From: Anseranas semipalmata
Lineage: Eukaryota; Chordata; Aves; Anseriformes; Anseranatidae
Direction of reading: 5' to 3'
Assembly (NCBI GenBank): GCA_013399115.1
Contig: VXAA01005277.1
Location: forward strand, 152,163-216,162
DNA: 64,000 nucleotides
The stretch's first letter is position 1; each line of letters begins with the position of its first letter. The position numbers and the translations under genes are program-made. The notes beneath the pieces are model-generated. The model was not told the origin of the DNA and did no database searches. It was given only the letters and a program-made list of their open reading frames with translations. Shown here one piece after another: positions 39,476 to 52,842 of the stretch.

Positions 39476-42400
39476 ATTGTCCATGTGTAATTGCCAGAGC
39501 GAACAAGTTTGCTTCACTTAATATAAAGCAGGCTAGATGAACAACCAAAACATGGCCAAGAAGCATATTACTGGGTGGGCAGAGGACCGTGTGAAGTTCT
39601 GCATAATAGCTAGTATTAAGACAGTAGAGATGATAATGCAAGATAAACCAGAAACATGTATTTCTGTGGAAAGAACTCGCCTGCAAAAGTCTGACACTCA
39701 TGAGATGGGTCAGCCAGACTGCTGCCCAGACCCAGGAGCTTGTAAAGTACTCCAGCAAGTCTGGGAACTCTAGTCAGACTGCTCCTATGAAAAATCCAGC
39801 AAGTGCATCCCCCCTCTGCCCCCATACAGCTTGCAGCCTGCACTGACCATCTCCCGTGCAAAGGGGAACATGCTTTTTTTGACCAGACATAGGTAAGGAA
39901 GAAGACATCACCAAGGAAAAGATTGATGGTGGAAGGGCCCTAAAGCCCTCCAAAATATAAAGAAAAAAATCATGAAAAAAATCAACTTGAGAACAAAGCC
40001 TGCTATTAGCGACAACCCTGGGACAAGTTAAGCAGAGAGATAACCAACAAGACAGACTGTTGGTCTTATCAAGTACATATACATAGAGAAGCAGGAGGAG
40101 GAACCATGTCCACAGCAAGACCTGAAGCCAGACACATAATACTGAGCCATAGATTATTTTGGAAAATGAGTGAGAGGGATTTCTGGGCTGTGGCCAGTGT
40201 AATTATGTTTATGATGTTGGATTTATCTTCTGTTACGGTGAAAGCCATACAATTTCTTTCCTCGGGTGCCATCCAGGCCATGTTCCAAATGGAGTAACTG
40301 TAAATAACAAAGTTATGTGTATGCTTTAACTAAGTGTCCATATCCTGAGGGAAGAATTAGAATCAGATCATAAATTCCAGCCAAAACTAATGTTCAGGAT
40401 AAATGGTGATTATAGTGATTCCCAGTGACAAGGAGTAGATGGGAAAGCTTTCTGCAGGTAGTACTACCTTGGTGCCCTACCCATCTCAGCTGTCTGACAA
40501 ACTTCATGTCCTAATTTAAGATTATGTGAATGTTCTTGCTTATTTCCACCACCAGTTCCGACTACTGAGGCTTGACATTTTGTATGCAGCAGACAGACCA
40601 GATGGTGAGTTAGAAGGTGAGGCAAGGAGATGTTCAACAGCTTCTCTTCTTCTGACTGATTATAACCATTCATTGCTGTGATGCTTATTTACCAGTTATG
40701 TATATATTTTTTTTCTCTATGCACTCATAAATTGAATTAATCTACTCCTTTTTCTGTCACATAAGGTACTGAGTTCCCTTGCTGACATGGAAATACATGC
40801 ACTTACATCCATGTCTATCTAGGCAACCAGTTAAAAGAGGATATCTTTTATTCAACAGCTCAGTCGCAGTAAATATTGCCAAGTGAAGAGGGTACTCACA
40901 TGAACAAATGCATTGTGAACTAAACCTCACAATCCTATAATATGAAGATACGAATGCAAGTATTTATTTTAAGAAATGGATCCACTGTTTAACTTGAAGT
41001 TTTATTGCTCTACATGTAGTATGACCTAGATGCTACTGTGAGGCTGTTCCAGGCAAATCTTTTCTAAATCATGGGACTTCAATTCCTGATTAAAGATGTT
41101 TCAATACAACAAGAAAAAAATAAATAAATAGAGAGCTCTAATGGAGTGTTGCTTTTTGTTCTGTATTTAGAGAATTACAGAGCAAGAGAATAGCAGAAAT
41201 ATTTAAAAATGGCTAGCCCTTCAGTCAGACCTTGTGACAGGCAAACATCTTGCTTCCAGCATGGACGACAGAGAGCTCAGCAAAATAGCATGAGCAGCAG
41301 ATTTTGTCAGCTTTCCAGAAATGACTATTGACTGGTAATGCTCACTTTTATTAGTTTTAAATAATGCATTTTAAATTATTTTATACTATTAAATATTAAC
41401 ACTTGAAAGTTCAAATTGATTGAAGTATAAAACAACAGAAAGCAAAACTCAGTGTAACTCAGGTCTTACCCATTAGTAAAAAAGGTCACAATCAGGGGTC
41501 CAGCAAGAAGTTGCTTTTATAAAGAACTGCCAGGCAAGATTCTCTGCAGTAGACCTTCACTTGCCATCAACTCCGAGATGAGGAGGATGATGCCTGTATC
41601 CATAGCAAATATGATTTTTGTTTATTAAGGCTATGAGAAGAAGATATAGGAACTCTGGTTGGGAATATTCAAAATATTTTATGAGACTGCTTACAGTGGC
41701 ACTGAAATAGTCTCATGATGGACACCAATGTAAGAAAGTAATTATTTTCACTTTAATACTGTACATATTCTCTTTAATGTAGGTCCTAGCTCAATTACTA
41801 CTTTAAAGGCAGAAGGCGTGTTCCATATCTTCAACTTTATTTAGATTTCACTCATTCCATGCCTTTTTCAGAACATTTCAGTGGAAGTTCTAGCAAAGTG
41901 CTCTAAGAAATTAGGCATGGAAGGGATTGTTTCTAAACTTGCATCCCCTATGTTTCCTGACAGAGACAATGAAATCACTGTTTCAATTATAGGTCTTAGA
42001 CATTGTTGGGCAACAAACCAACTTTCATCTGTTTATTCAAGGGTCGGTAGCATTTGTTTAGCTATAAATTTAGGTATGTTACAGACACTTATGCCATCCA
42101 TTGCTCTATGATGTATGACAAGAAAAATTATTCCTTGATTATACTCTTTCTCCAACAGAGATTTATTACACAGATGATGCACAACACTGGGAGCTATTAA
42201 ATTAGTGCTTAATGGCTGGAAGCCTGAAGTGTTAAGAAAAAAAAAATCACTGTTCTCTGAAAGAAGTGAATTTTTAATGGAAATGTCTTTGTTTTTTAAT
42301 TCAGCAGAGAAATTTTCATAACCATGAAGGATGAGTGAGACATCATGTGCAGAGAGAAAAGGGATATGTAGGCTGAAAGAGCTAGTCTGACAGCCTGCAG

Positions 42401-44549
42401 TCCTGGTTGCATAATTACTCAGATGAGCAACTAACATAGGGCATATCAGTGAGAGATTTTTATCTGTACCTCCTCTTACCTTGCAATAGGATTCTTTGGG
42501 ACTTTAGGAATGGAATTACACATCCTAGCTGGACTTTTCTGAGCCTCTGGAAGCAAAAGCACTTGTATACATAGGCTTTGCATTGCGTAAACATGCAGGC
42601 AAAATATAAGAGATTTTTACACAGAAATGGCCACCAGTCTGTAATTATCAAAATTTATTTAAACAGAGGATCTTATAGCCCAAGTATCAAATTAGGAAGT
42701 ATTCATTAAGATAAATACAACATCATTTTTATATTAAATTCTTTTTTAAAAATCTTTATTGTGACTTTGCTCCTTATTCTGCATGGGAGGGTATATGTGT
42801 GATTCAACAGTGCACTTCAAGCCGGACTAGCCAGCAAGCAGGAGGAGACTCGCACCTGAGAAGACCGAAGGTCAGAGTTGGACAATCATAGCCCAGGGTC
42901 TGGGCAGGGAGCCAGGACGAACTTACAGCCTGGTCTAGGTTTTGAGGGACCTACAGATGTGTGTGTGCATGTGGATGAAGTGTGAGGGTGTGTGTACATC
43001 AACAAGTGAGCTCAATCCCCTGTGTTCATGTTTATGGGAGTGCTGTTGGTGTTTTTCTGGGTGCAGGCAGAGGCACTGCTCTCTGTCTAATCTGTGTGTG
43101 TGTTTGCACATGGGTGCATGGAGCTCAGCCTCACTCCTGGCTGGATATCTGTGAGGAACAGCAGCAAACAGCCTGGAGAGGAGAAATCCCCTCCGTCTTG
43201 CAGTCCACAGGATTCAGTTTCCTTTAACAAGGGAATGTAGTAAGTAGCTGGTCCACGGCACAGGTGAAGTATGTTGAAGGCAAGTCATTTTAGATTGACT
43301 GCATACTGCTTGTGGGGCCCCTGCAAACTGAGGGCCCCGGCATGAAGATCAGTACCAGTGATAGAGCTAGGCAAGAAACATTATTACTGATGCTAATTGC
43401 TCCATAATTATATCAGTAAGTGGTGAAGTGAACCAAGGGGTAGGTTACATTTAAAATCAGTGGCATGGGATGGGCCATCTACAAGGAGCTTTTAATACCA
43501 GGATAAAAACGTTTCAGCTTCTCTCATTGATATCGTTCCCAGCTACATCTTTTCTTCTGAGAATTTCATCCAGCTGTCTTCTCTGTCACGTAGGTGAGTA
43601 GCTGCTAGACTTCGTGAAGGTCCGGGTAGAGTATCCTTCAAGCTATCACCAATTTCCTATTCAAGATCCACAACAGGATCTTGTCTCTGAATGGCTCAGA
43701 AGTAGGAGGAGGGTTTGACAGCGGCCAGTGATGATCAAAACAGTGCAAGGAACTTTGAAGATAAAGTGTAGGAGATGTATGATGTGTGAGAGGGGCATGA
43801 GTCTGTGGATGAGGTTGGGACAGCCTCTCTCATGCAGCATTTCTCCTTTGTAGCCTTTCCAAGTTTCTCCATGGAGATACATTGCCTGTATCTCCATTCC
43901 CTTCTCTCACAAAATTATTTCAGCTCCCTTAGAAGACCTTAGATCTTTTTATTAGCTGACTATTGTTGCTTTTGTCATCTCTGTCGTGTCCAGAAAATAG
44001 GAGGAGGTGTGTAGGAGAACCACCTAGCTGTACAAACCAGGGGAAGCTGGTGTAAGGGCCTGTCCACAACTCTGCCAAACATTTGTGTGCCACACCAGGT
44101 GTACAATGCTGACTGGCGTGGCAAAGAATTTCACCACCTTCACCAAACATCTTTTGTTTGTCATCTGAACTACATTCACATGCCTCATTTGGCAAATATA
44201 TCAACACATTATTTCTCTCTTGCTTGCTCTTTCTCCCTTCTCTCAAGCACTAATATAGTTTCTATATAATCAGATTATTTCAAGGATGACGTTAACATAG
44301 CTGGTGCCCAAAGCTAAACTCTCTAGTTTGAAAATGAATGTATTCAAAGCCTAATATCTGTGATGTTTCTCTGTATTCTTCACTAAGGAGGGTTTCATTC
44401 CACCCAATGCTAGGAATCAACAGCCAGATCACTTTTGTGATTTATTTAAACTTCACTATGGTGGGAGTTTGGTACTGTGAAGGGTCTGCCTGTAGTACAG
44501 CAACATAAATCTAATTTACAGACCTGAATAGTGCAGGACTGAGATTCCA

Positions 44550-45040
44550 GTCCTTGTGCACCTACAGCAGGTTGCCCAGCACCATGTCCAGGCAGCTTTT
44601 GAAGATCTCCGAGGGAAACCCCACAACCTGTGGGTACTCCGGGCAACCTGTGCCAGTGCTCAGTCACCCTCACGGTGAAAAAGTGTTTCCTGATGTTCAG
44701 AGGGAACCTCCTGTGTTCCAGTTTGTGCCCATCGCCTCTTGTCCTGGCACTGCGCACAACTGCAAAGACCCTGGCTCTGTCCTCATTGCACTCTCCCTTC
44801 CCAGCTCTCTCAGCCCTTCCTCACAGGAGAGGTGCTCCAGTCCCTTCACCATCTTGGTGGCCCCTCGCTGGACTCTCCGGCACGTCCATGTCTCTCTTGT
44901 ACTGGGGGCCCCAGAACTGGGAACAGCACTCCAGGTGCAGCTGCACCAACACTGAGTAGAGTGGAAGGATCACCTCTCTTTTGTTCTGCAGGTGACTCTG
45001 CCTAATGCAGCCAACAATCAGCCTAATGCAAAGCTGCTGG
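44550..45040 (-). mobile_element. CR1 LINE fragment
   Basis: Antisense CR1: GGTTGCCCAGCACCATGTCC, GGGAACCTCCTGTGTTCC, CTCTCAGCCCTTCCTCACAG, CTTGTACTGGGGGCCCCAG and CACTGAGTAGAGTGGAAGG follow each other in CR1 order. The tail repeats are missing, so the fragment is cut at both ends. Open frames across it are remnants of the CR1 reverse-transcriptase ORF. Confidence 0.9.
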
Positions 45041-46784
45041 TGTAGGTGGCTTCTCTTTGGTATGCAGAAATTTTGGATGAGAGAATTCATCATAGCGGTA
45101 GGTACTCTCTGTAAGTATTTGAAAGCAATACGGGTAAAGGATATGCAACTGGAATCATTTTTCAATAAAGGGTCTTTGGCCCTCTGTATTCAAATTAATA
45201 AAACCACAGAGTAAACCAGAGGTAGCATATAGCCCAAGAATTCATCTCCATTCTGATGCAAACACATACGTACTCCTCCCTGCCTGAGTGGGCATGCCCG
45301 TGTTCTGGGTGTGTTTAGCAGGAAGTTAGGTGAGGAGAAAGCAGCCTGTACCTCTGTTATTTTTGGAGTCCTCCGGGTGCTGCACATGGGGCTTTGAGTG
45401 ACCAGCTGCTTGGACACTGCACGGGGGAAGCGCTAATGGCAGGAATGGCAGAAACAAGGACTGGCCTGCGCAGGAAGTAAAGATCAAAACATCTGATGTG
45501 GAATTTAACCCAGCCATGGGTGTATGGTATCTATTACTGTATGACAGACTTCTATACCAAGTTCTACCTGTAATTAACATATGGATTTATGTTCAGATGA
45601 TCAGCAGTTTTTACAGGAATAGACCACTATCATCACTGCATGAAATAAGACCCACCTTGGCTTGATTGAGGAAGAGTAACTATTGTAGACAGAAGTATAA
45701 TTTCGCTGAGGAAGGTGGATGGAATGATGATCGTACATTCCCCAGAAACTTTTAGACTGATTGGGTCTTTTTTGTTCAATACCTTTGTTTCAGTGCTTAT
45801 TTCGTTACTCCTGCTGGACCAGAGGAGGTCTAAACTGCATAGGCTCAGGCCTCCTGTTATTTCCAAGTGGTACAAGAAATTGTGAATGTTGAGGAACTGG
45901 CTCCACTATGTGGGCTATGGAAAGTGAGCATTAGAAAGTCTAGCGAGAAACTTTAAAGGACTTCTAAATAATGACAATAAGGAAACACATTTTCTAGTTA
46001 AAGAAAATACAGCAATATTTTGCCCTTTCTCTAGGTTATTTGTTAGTGGTATAGCGGTTATGGGAGAGCTACACTAAAAAAAAAAACAGGCTTTAGTAAG
46101 ACAGAAAATAGAGTACAAATTTAATACTGCATTAATGCTGAAAACCTATTCTCCTATCCAAACATTAACTGAGAGGTACATAACGTATTCAGTTACTTCT
46201 TTTGGGTACCAAAAGTCCTCCCAGTGGACTAAGTTTAAATATCCTTTTAGTAATGCAGGCTGAACTGCTTCTGGACTGACAGTATTGGGTTTTATTTCCT
46301 AGTTTTTCAGTACTGTTGGAATGATTCTTTTTGAAGAATGGCTGGATCTTTTCTCAGAAAGCCATGGGGTTGGCTGCAGGCAGAAAGACCACCTATTTTA
46401 CTTTGGCTGCTTCTCTTGCCTCTGGACGGAAGGGAAATAACGCTTTCCTTGAGACTAAGTGGGCCTCATCCAAGGAAGCAGCTCTGGGGGACAGGTCGGC
46501 AGCCTGCCAGGAGACCCACAGAACCCAGGGAGCTGTGCCAGCGCAGTCCCGAGGAGATGAGGAGAGGCATGGCCAGACATCAGAGGTGACCAATGAAAGA
46601 GGCTTCACAGGGACTCACATGGGACTGTGCGATATTTATTGCAGCCTAGAATATTGTAGACATTTCCTGATTTAGAGCAAACCTGAAGGGAAATACCTTC
46701 CTCAGAGGACACTGTGGCCAGAAGATTTGAGATACTCACATTTCTATTCTGCCTTTAGCAGAGCTGAATTTTGTCTATTTAAAA

Positions 46785-46819
46785 CAAACAAACAAATAAA
46801 AACAAACAAAAACAAAACC
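46785..46819. repeat. Imperfect (AAAC)n repeat
   Basis: AAACAAACAAACAAATAAAA and a further A/C-rich stretch in the inter-gene spacer. A second short AAAC run is at 33545..33561. Confidence 0.75.
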
Positions 46820-47586
46820 CAAATTATTCTACTTTACATTAAAAGCCTCACGTTGGGGGTTCAGAGCCTTTTGATGGTGCTCTGTTTAAGGAAAAGAGAG
46901 ACAGTAGACCTTCCTTCTTCTAGTTCCCAGCATCTGCATCTTGGTTACTCACCTCCACAATAGGTCCTGCAATGTCTGGGCACTGCTGAACATCAGTGAG
47001 TCAGTGTTGGAGCCCATTGCTGGGGGCTTCATGAAAATGTTCCTAAAAGCCAGTTCCAATGGACAGGCTGTTCTGTGCAGCAACAGTATATATAGTTTGC
47101 CTCTTTCTGATAACAAATGGAAGCAAGCAAAGTACTGTGTCAAGGAGTACAAGCCTGTATGTAAGTGGTTAACACAGAGTAGCTGATATTAAATAGACTG
47201 TTAGCCTCTGTACAAGCTCTCACCTCATGGAAGGCAGTTTATCTGCTTTCATTTGCATTGTAGGGATGTGAACAAATGCAAAAAATTAGCATAGCTTAAC
47301 TGCTCTGCAATGCTTACCTGTTCAGAGGCTCTTCTCTTTCCCCTCTTCTATCTCCCATTGCCACCCTTCTGCTGCCTACCATGAATTCTGAAAAACCTTA
47401 TATCTTCCAGCAGATTGTTCCCCTACTCTCCCCAGACTTTTTGTGAAGCATGCTCCACTTCTTGTAACTCCTCCCTCTTTGTATTTTTAGGTTAACAGAA
47501 TAAATCACAGGGTGACACCATGTGGTTTCATGCCTTACTGAGAACAATGGATGGAGTTGCCACCTTCAGTGAAGGCAGCTTAATTC

Positions 47587-48107
47587 TATAGAATCACAGA
47601 AACATGCAGGTTGGAAGGGATCTCCAGAGGTGATCCAGTCCAATCTCCTGCTCCCCGCAGGTCCAATTAGAGCATGCTGCTCAGCAACTTCTCCAGTCAA
47701 GGTATGAGTATCTCCAAATGGAGATGCCACAGCCTCTCTGGTTTATAGTTGTAAATATTTGACCACCCTTGTGCTTATTTTTTTTTTTCCCATTATATCT
47801 AAAAATTCCACATTCCAACTTCTGCCACTTCTTCTCTTCTCCCTGTGCATCTTTGGGAAATGTCTGACCATCTTTTCTCCCCTTTCCTCCACATTGTTGT
47901 AAGGTATTTCCTTAACCTGCTCATGTTTTAACAAACCCAGCTCTCCCAGCATCAGGATCCTCATACATGATGTGCTCCAGCCCCTAGAACTGGCCCTCCA
48001 TTGGACTCAGAACACTTCGTCAATGTCTTCCCTGTATTTGGGAGTCAAGAACCGGACTCAGTATTCTAGACAAAGACTCACAGCTGCTGAAGAGAGGGAT
48101 GTTACCA
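47587..48107 (-). mobile_element. Older CR1 LINE fragment, degenerate middle
   Basis: It starts with a tail-like ATAGAATCACAGAAACATG, then GGTTGGAAGGGATCTCCAG. The middle (about 47746..47930) is barely recognisable. CR1 similarity returns near 47970 with CCCTGTATTTGGGAGTCAAG and GGACTCAGTATTCTAGAC. It ends exactly where the next CR1 begins. Treating both parts as one insertion is inference. Confidence 0.75.
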
Positions 48108-48109
48108 CT

Positions 48110-48405
48110 CACAGAATCACAGAATCATTTAGGTTGGAAAAGACCTCCAAGATCATCCAGTCCATCCAATAACCTTACACTACCAAGTCCACCATTAAAC
48201 CATACCATTAAGTTCTACATCCAAACGTCTTTTGAATACCCCCAGGGATGGTGACTCAACCACTTCCCTGGGCAGCCTGTTCCAATGCCTCACAACCCTT
48301 TTGATGAAGAAATTTTTCCTAATATCTAACCTAAACCTCCCCTGCTGCAACTTAAGCCCATTTCCCATTTCCACTCCTCTCAACCTGCTGGCTATGTTCT
48401 CACTG
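48110..48405 (-). mobile_element. CR1 LINE 3' end with ORF2 C-terminus remnant
   Basis: It has ACAGAATCACAGAATC tail repeats, then the 3' UTR, then an open stretch on the minus strand encoding the end of CR1 ORF2. Recognisable pieces are [16 protein letters not shown] and [11 protein letters not shown]. It is 5' truncated and cannot move by itself. It is better preserved than the adjacent CR1 at 47587..48107, so it looks younger. Confidence 0.92.
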
Positions 48406-50240
48406 AAACATTTTTGATTGAAGGAATAGCATGTCTTCTCCTCATTTAAGTGCATGGACTTTTCCATTCAGTTAACTTGTCTTGACACAAATACTGAAAA
48501 CTTGCCTTTTTGAAATTAAAAGCCTTGAAGATGCATTTTCATTTGTTCTTCTTTGTAATTTGAATGGAAGCAACTTGCAATAATCAATGCAAGATTAATT
48601 TAAATGACAAGCACACTTACTCACTGTAATTGCATAGGACATTATCTCCTGATGGATCCATGATTAACTAATAAAGAAATCTGGCATTTGTTACATACAG
48701 GATTAAGTGGGTCCTACATATTCATAGAAGTATTTTGCTGCCCAGTCCAAATTTAGAAAGTTAAAATTTTCCATAATAACAATATTCCTTTTGGTATTTA
48801 TTTTTCTAGTAATATCACAGGAGCTGTATCTGTATTCTAATCTGAGTTTTAATAAACATAAAACTTTACAGTCTTTCTGTCTCTCCCTCACAAATAACCC
48901 TGAACTGGTCCATTTTATTTTATTGCACATTTTTGCAGATCAATACGTACAGCAGCCCTAAACTGAAGACACTATAAAATGTATTGTTAAAGAAAAGGTG
49001 AGTCAGATTTGTTCTGTAATTCATCATTAGCTGTACATGAGCTGTACTTTTTATGGGAAAATGTTACAATATGTTCTATCAAATTTTCATTTTTGGAAAT
49101 AATAATTCCTGAATGCATGTTTTATACTGCAATATATACAAAGATAAATGTGAGAATTCATGGACAAGAAAGGCAGACAGATGAGGTGGAACACATACTA
49201 TGTAATTATATTTGCTGGGGGACAAAAGGCCTCTGGAAGAAACAAATGCATAACCATAGCTGCTTGTATACCAATGGTCATACCAGGAATTTATGTTTCA
49301 GTTATGAATTTACACTCAACTGAAAAAAAAGCCACAGCTGGTGGGAAATTATTTCAGCTAGTAAAAAAGCTTTGAAACTGTAGGAATAAACTTCTAATTC
49401 TCTAGTAATTGCTCTTGTGAGGTGTGGGAAGCTGCAAGGGTTTCAATGTCTGTCAAAACCTAATAGATGGCAATTTATTTCAATCATTTCTCTGCCCTGC
49501 TGAAATTAATGCATTATATGCATAAAAGTAATCAAGGATTTAGTGCACCACACTGATTAGGGTATTTTTTACACTTTTTAAAATTCATCAGTGCCCAGAA
49601 GCTTTTTTCTCTATTTAAGATAGATGAGGTAGCAGGATTATAGTCCACAAAACATGTTCCTATTTTGCTGGTTATCAATACCAAGCTACACTATCCGTCA
49701 AAGGGAGAAAGGCAAAGGAACAAAACTATGTATGCTTTATTCTTCAAGACAAAAGCAAAAGTCTAAAGCATATTTGCAATAAGGTTGATAATTCTAAGGA
49801 GTAATAGTTTGAAGACAGAATGGAATGAGAGCAAATGCATGGGGGAATAATATAAACTTCAGGCAAAACCTCTATGCCAATATACAAAGCATGTGTTTGC
49901 TGTTGGAACCAAAACTACTGGGTCAATAGTTGATACACTTCTGTCTACTCTGCCAGTCAAAAGCGGTAGAGGAAACACTTAAAGTGAAGGGCATCTGATG
50001 TGTGGGTAGCAACTGCACAGTGTCAGGGCAATTAAGATATCATTTCACTTTCAAAAGTTTACTTTCTGTGCTTAAGAAAGTTTAAATGAACCAGGAAATT
50101 TCAGAAGGATGTAACACTTCAGCTAACTGATCCATGTGCTTCTTGCAAGAAAACCAAAATCAATATTCAAGTTAGTGATATTCAAGATCATATATGAATG
50201 TATGAACTTGGGAAAAATATAAGAGAATATTTGTGTCCAA

Positions 50241-50275
50241 GCAAAAAAAAAAAAAACAAAAAAAAAAAACAAAAT
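50241..50275. repeat. A-rich tract
   Basis: Two A runs broken by single C bases in the spacer between the genes. On the minus strand this gives a meaningless poly-Phe frame. Confidence 0.85.
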
Positions 50276-52258
50276 ACCTTTTTGTACCTGAAAACATAGA
50301 ACAAGTGACATTGTTCTGAGGCAAATGTGTTTTATCTGATGTTTCACGTTTTTGAGGATCTGTTTGATTGGATACACAGGAACCATGCTGAGAAATTAAA
50401 ATGAACTCCAACTGAAGGAAAAGCAGTTACCAGAACATCCGTCCATCCTTGTATTACAAGCATATACATCAAAGAAAACAGTAGCAAGGTTTTCTAGTAA
50501 GTTCTTATTACTTTCTATCATCACTCAGCTTTAGTAATAAAACCAAAAAATCAGTTTCTTATGTAAGTCAATTTACTGGTTCTCTGAAGACACAAAAGCC
50601 ATTATTTCAAGTGCAGGCAACTAATCTTGTTTTATTGCCCCAATAACAAGAGATTAAAACATCACAGTCAATGCCTTTTGGTAGAAAGACTCAAATTCTT
50701 GTCTCGGTTATTTGTGTAGAAATTTTCTCAACACCAAGATCAACTGCATAAGCATATGAGAATAAATTTTACATGTAAGACATAATATGGTAGAAAAAAG
50801 TTGCTTATGAGCATTCTATAGAACCATTTTTATGTGTTGAGATGTACAGACTCAGAAGTTTAAGGATCTAAGAGACTCTTAAAATTAATGCCGTTGCAAG
50901 TGCTGCACTCCTAAAATCAAAAGCTGATCTGATAAAAAGCCAATGCCAAAACATTTGTAAACAGGATTCAATCAATAGTTTCTGCTGACATGAATTTGGT
51001 TTTTAAAATAAAATTGCTTTATACTAAGCAAAATAACCTTCTAATAAACTGAAATATTAATTCTCAATGGGAATTCAGCAAGTCTTTGAAAAATTCTAAA
51101 CAAGTATAAAAGATCAAACTCCACCCTCAGTTTTATCCCTGAATTCTCATTGAATTGTGCTGTAATAACAGCAGAATTTAGCCAATGTTGCCTATTTCTT
51201 ACTTCACTGCTGGAGCACCTTCTTTTCCAGCAAAGGTGAAAAGTGAAACAGTGAAGGGTAACTAGGAAATGCCTATTCTAGCCACTTGTATCTCTGCTTT
51301 TTTCAAGCTTTGACTCATTCCTTATCTAAGTTGCTGTGAACATGTTTGTTGCAACATCTCCAGAAGAACTCTCTCTGCCACCTATTGATGAGTTAGAGGA
51401 ACACAGAGAATCCAAAAACTTCACTTGCAGGAGACTTCACCCACCATGACTTTGATCACCCAATCTCCTGTATGTACCACACTGAAAAGACACCCTGATG
51501 GTGACTATAAAGTAGGATAACTTTACTCACATATTCTGCATGTGGGGTTAACCTAGATGGTTCCTGTGTTACACTGTTTAGGGAGCATGCCAAAATGATA
51601 ACGTTAACATTGTGAAGGAAAGGGAAAGATGTTTCTGTCTGTCAGTGATTCCTTGCTCAGATCATACATGCCAGCTGAACTGCCTCCCCAGAAAGTGACA
51701 GAGCTAAAGAGACTTAGGATCTCCAGCTATGGAGAGTCACAATAAACAAACACTTAGGAGACTTAACCAGGATTTTTTAGTAGTGGGGAAGACAAATGAC
51801 ACGAGTCATCAGCGAAGACCCTCTCCATATGCAACAAAATCCCTAATAGGTGAAATCATTAATATGTAGACTAAGATGCTAAAAAAAAAAAAATCAAAAA
51901 ACAGGCAGAACATCAAAGATAAAAATCCATCAGCCTGAGCGGTAACAGCAGAGCAGCAGGAGTAAGGCACCTCCCCCTCAGCACTCCTAAAGCTGCTATC
52001 CTAAATACAAGGCAACGCGATACCAGCAGTGCTCTACGGCTGGGTGGCTGAAGTAACAGCAGCAGCGGAACAACTGAAGATCAATGGGCAGCCACAGGAC
52101 ATGGCAAAGACAGCAAATACTGCAATGACAGCAAGGTATCTTTTTCCTTCTTCACACACAAAAGCTGAACATGCTTGATTGTATCCCCAGAATACTAATC
52201 CTGGATAACAAACTATGAACAAGAGAGGGAAGGAAAAATGTGGTAGGTTAAAGAGGAA

Positions 52259-52264
52259 TTTATT
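52259..52264 (-). promoter_or_regulatory. Candidate poly(A) signal for CA3 copy B
   Basis: AATAAA on the minus strand, about 460 nt past the stop codon of copy B. I see no closer canonical hexamer between it and the stop codon. Use of this site is inferred. Confidence 0.4.
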
Positions 52265-52722
52265 CTTTGGATGTTCGCACAATGTGGGACATCTGAGGAA
52301 GATCTCTACTAAAGATGCTGTAGGAACAGACATTTTGCCTCCTGTTCATGTACTGTTTGACCCACTGTTATTTCTGCTTTCCTGAGCTACTCTTTCATTT
52401 TTCTGCCTTTACTACATTTCCTTTGAAATTCATTTTAAATATTGAAACTGAGCCCATTTTTCTTCCAAGACAACATGGCAGAGAAGTGATACTATCACAA
52501 ATGCTAAAGCATTTGTGGTCAAGGAACACACGTATCTCACATTTCCTTCATAAGGTTAGTAATTGCATAGAGTATTTCTTCTGCTTTAAAAATCAGATTC
52601 AGTTTTACCACTCAGAATTTTAAGTTGAGAAACAGATCTTGATCCAGAGGAAAAGCAGTAGAGGGCAAAAACTAACTACACTTCAGAATGCAGGGATTTT
52701 CTCACTCAGGCTCCACAGAGCT

Positions 52723-52842
52723 TTACTTGAACGAGGCTCTCACCACCCTGCCCTTCACAGGCTGAGTTGGGCGCCAGTTATCAACCAGTGGGTTCACGGG
52801 TTCGTTCTCACCACTCTTGGAAAGGCTACGGAGCTTCGCCAT
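52723..52842 (-). CDS. CA3: CA3 copy B, exon 7 (C-terminus, stop)
   Basis: The exon is 120 nt, with acceptor CCTTGCAG. It encodes [17 protein letters not shown], then [11 protein letters not shown], then [11 protein letters not shown] and TAA. The last residues are the normal CA III form. A stretch of about 30 nt over [10 protein letters not shown] is identical to copy A, after which the two genes differ sharply. Confidence 0.95.
   Translation of the reverse strand: MAKLRSLSKSGENEPVNPLVDNWRPTQPVKGRVVRASFK

Larger units (their letters stand above)
30240..52258. other. Spacer between CA3 copies, no gene seen
   Basis: About 22 kb separating the promoter of copy A from the 3' end of copy B. It holds the CR1 fragments and simple repeats listed separately, a TG-rich and moderately GC-rich patch (42780..43330), and a GC-richer patch of unknown nature (46340..46640). 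Open frames such as the 134-codon one at 42033..42437 (minus) show no recognisable family. No degenerate third carbonic anhydrase copy was noticed. Confidence 0.6.

Noticed and set aside
42033..42437. 134-codon minus-strand open frame in the spacer
   Set aside because: No motif, no splice context and AT-rich composition like its surroundings; chance is the simplest explanation.
44446..45165. Several open frames of 100-130 codons on both strands
   Set aside because: The region is a CR1 LINE fragment; the frames are remnants of its ORF2 or antisense shadows.
48195..48467. 90-codon minus-strand frame with [11 protein letters not shown]
   Set aside because: This is the truncated end of CR1 ORF2, not a host gene.
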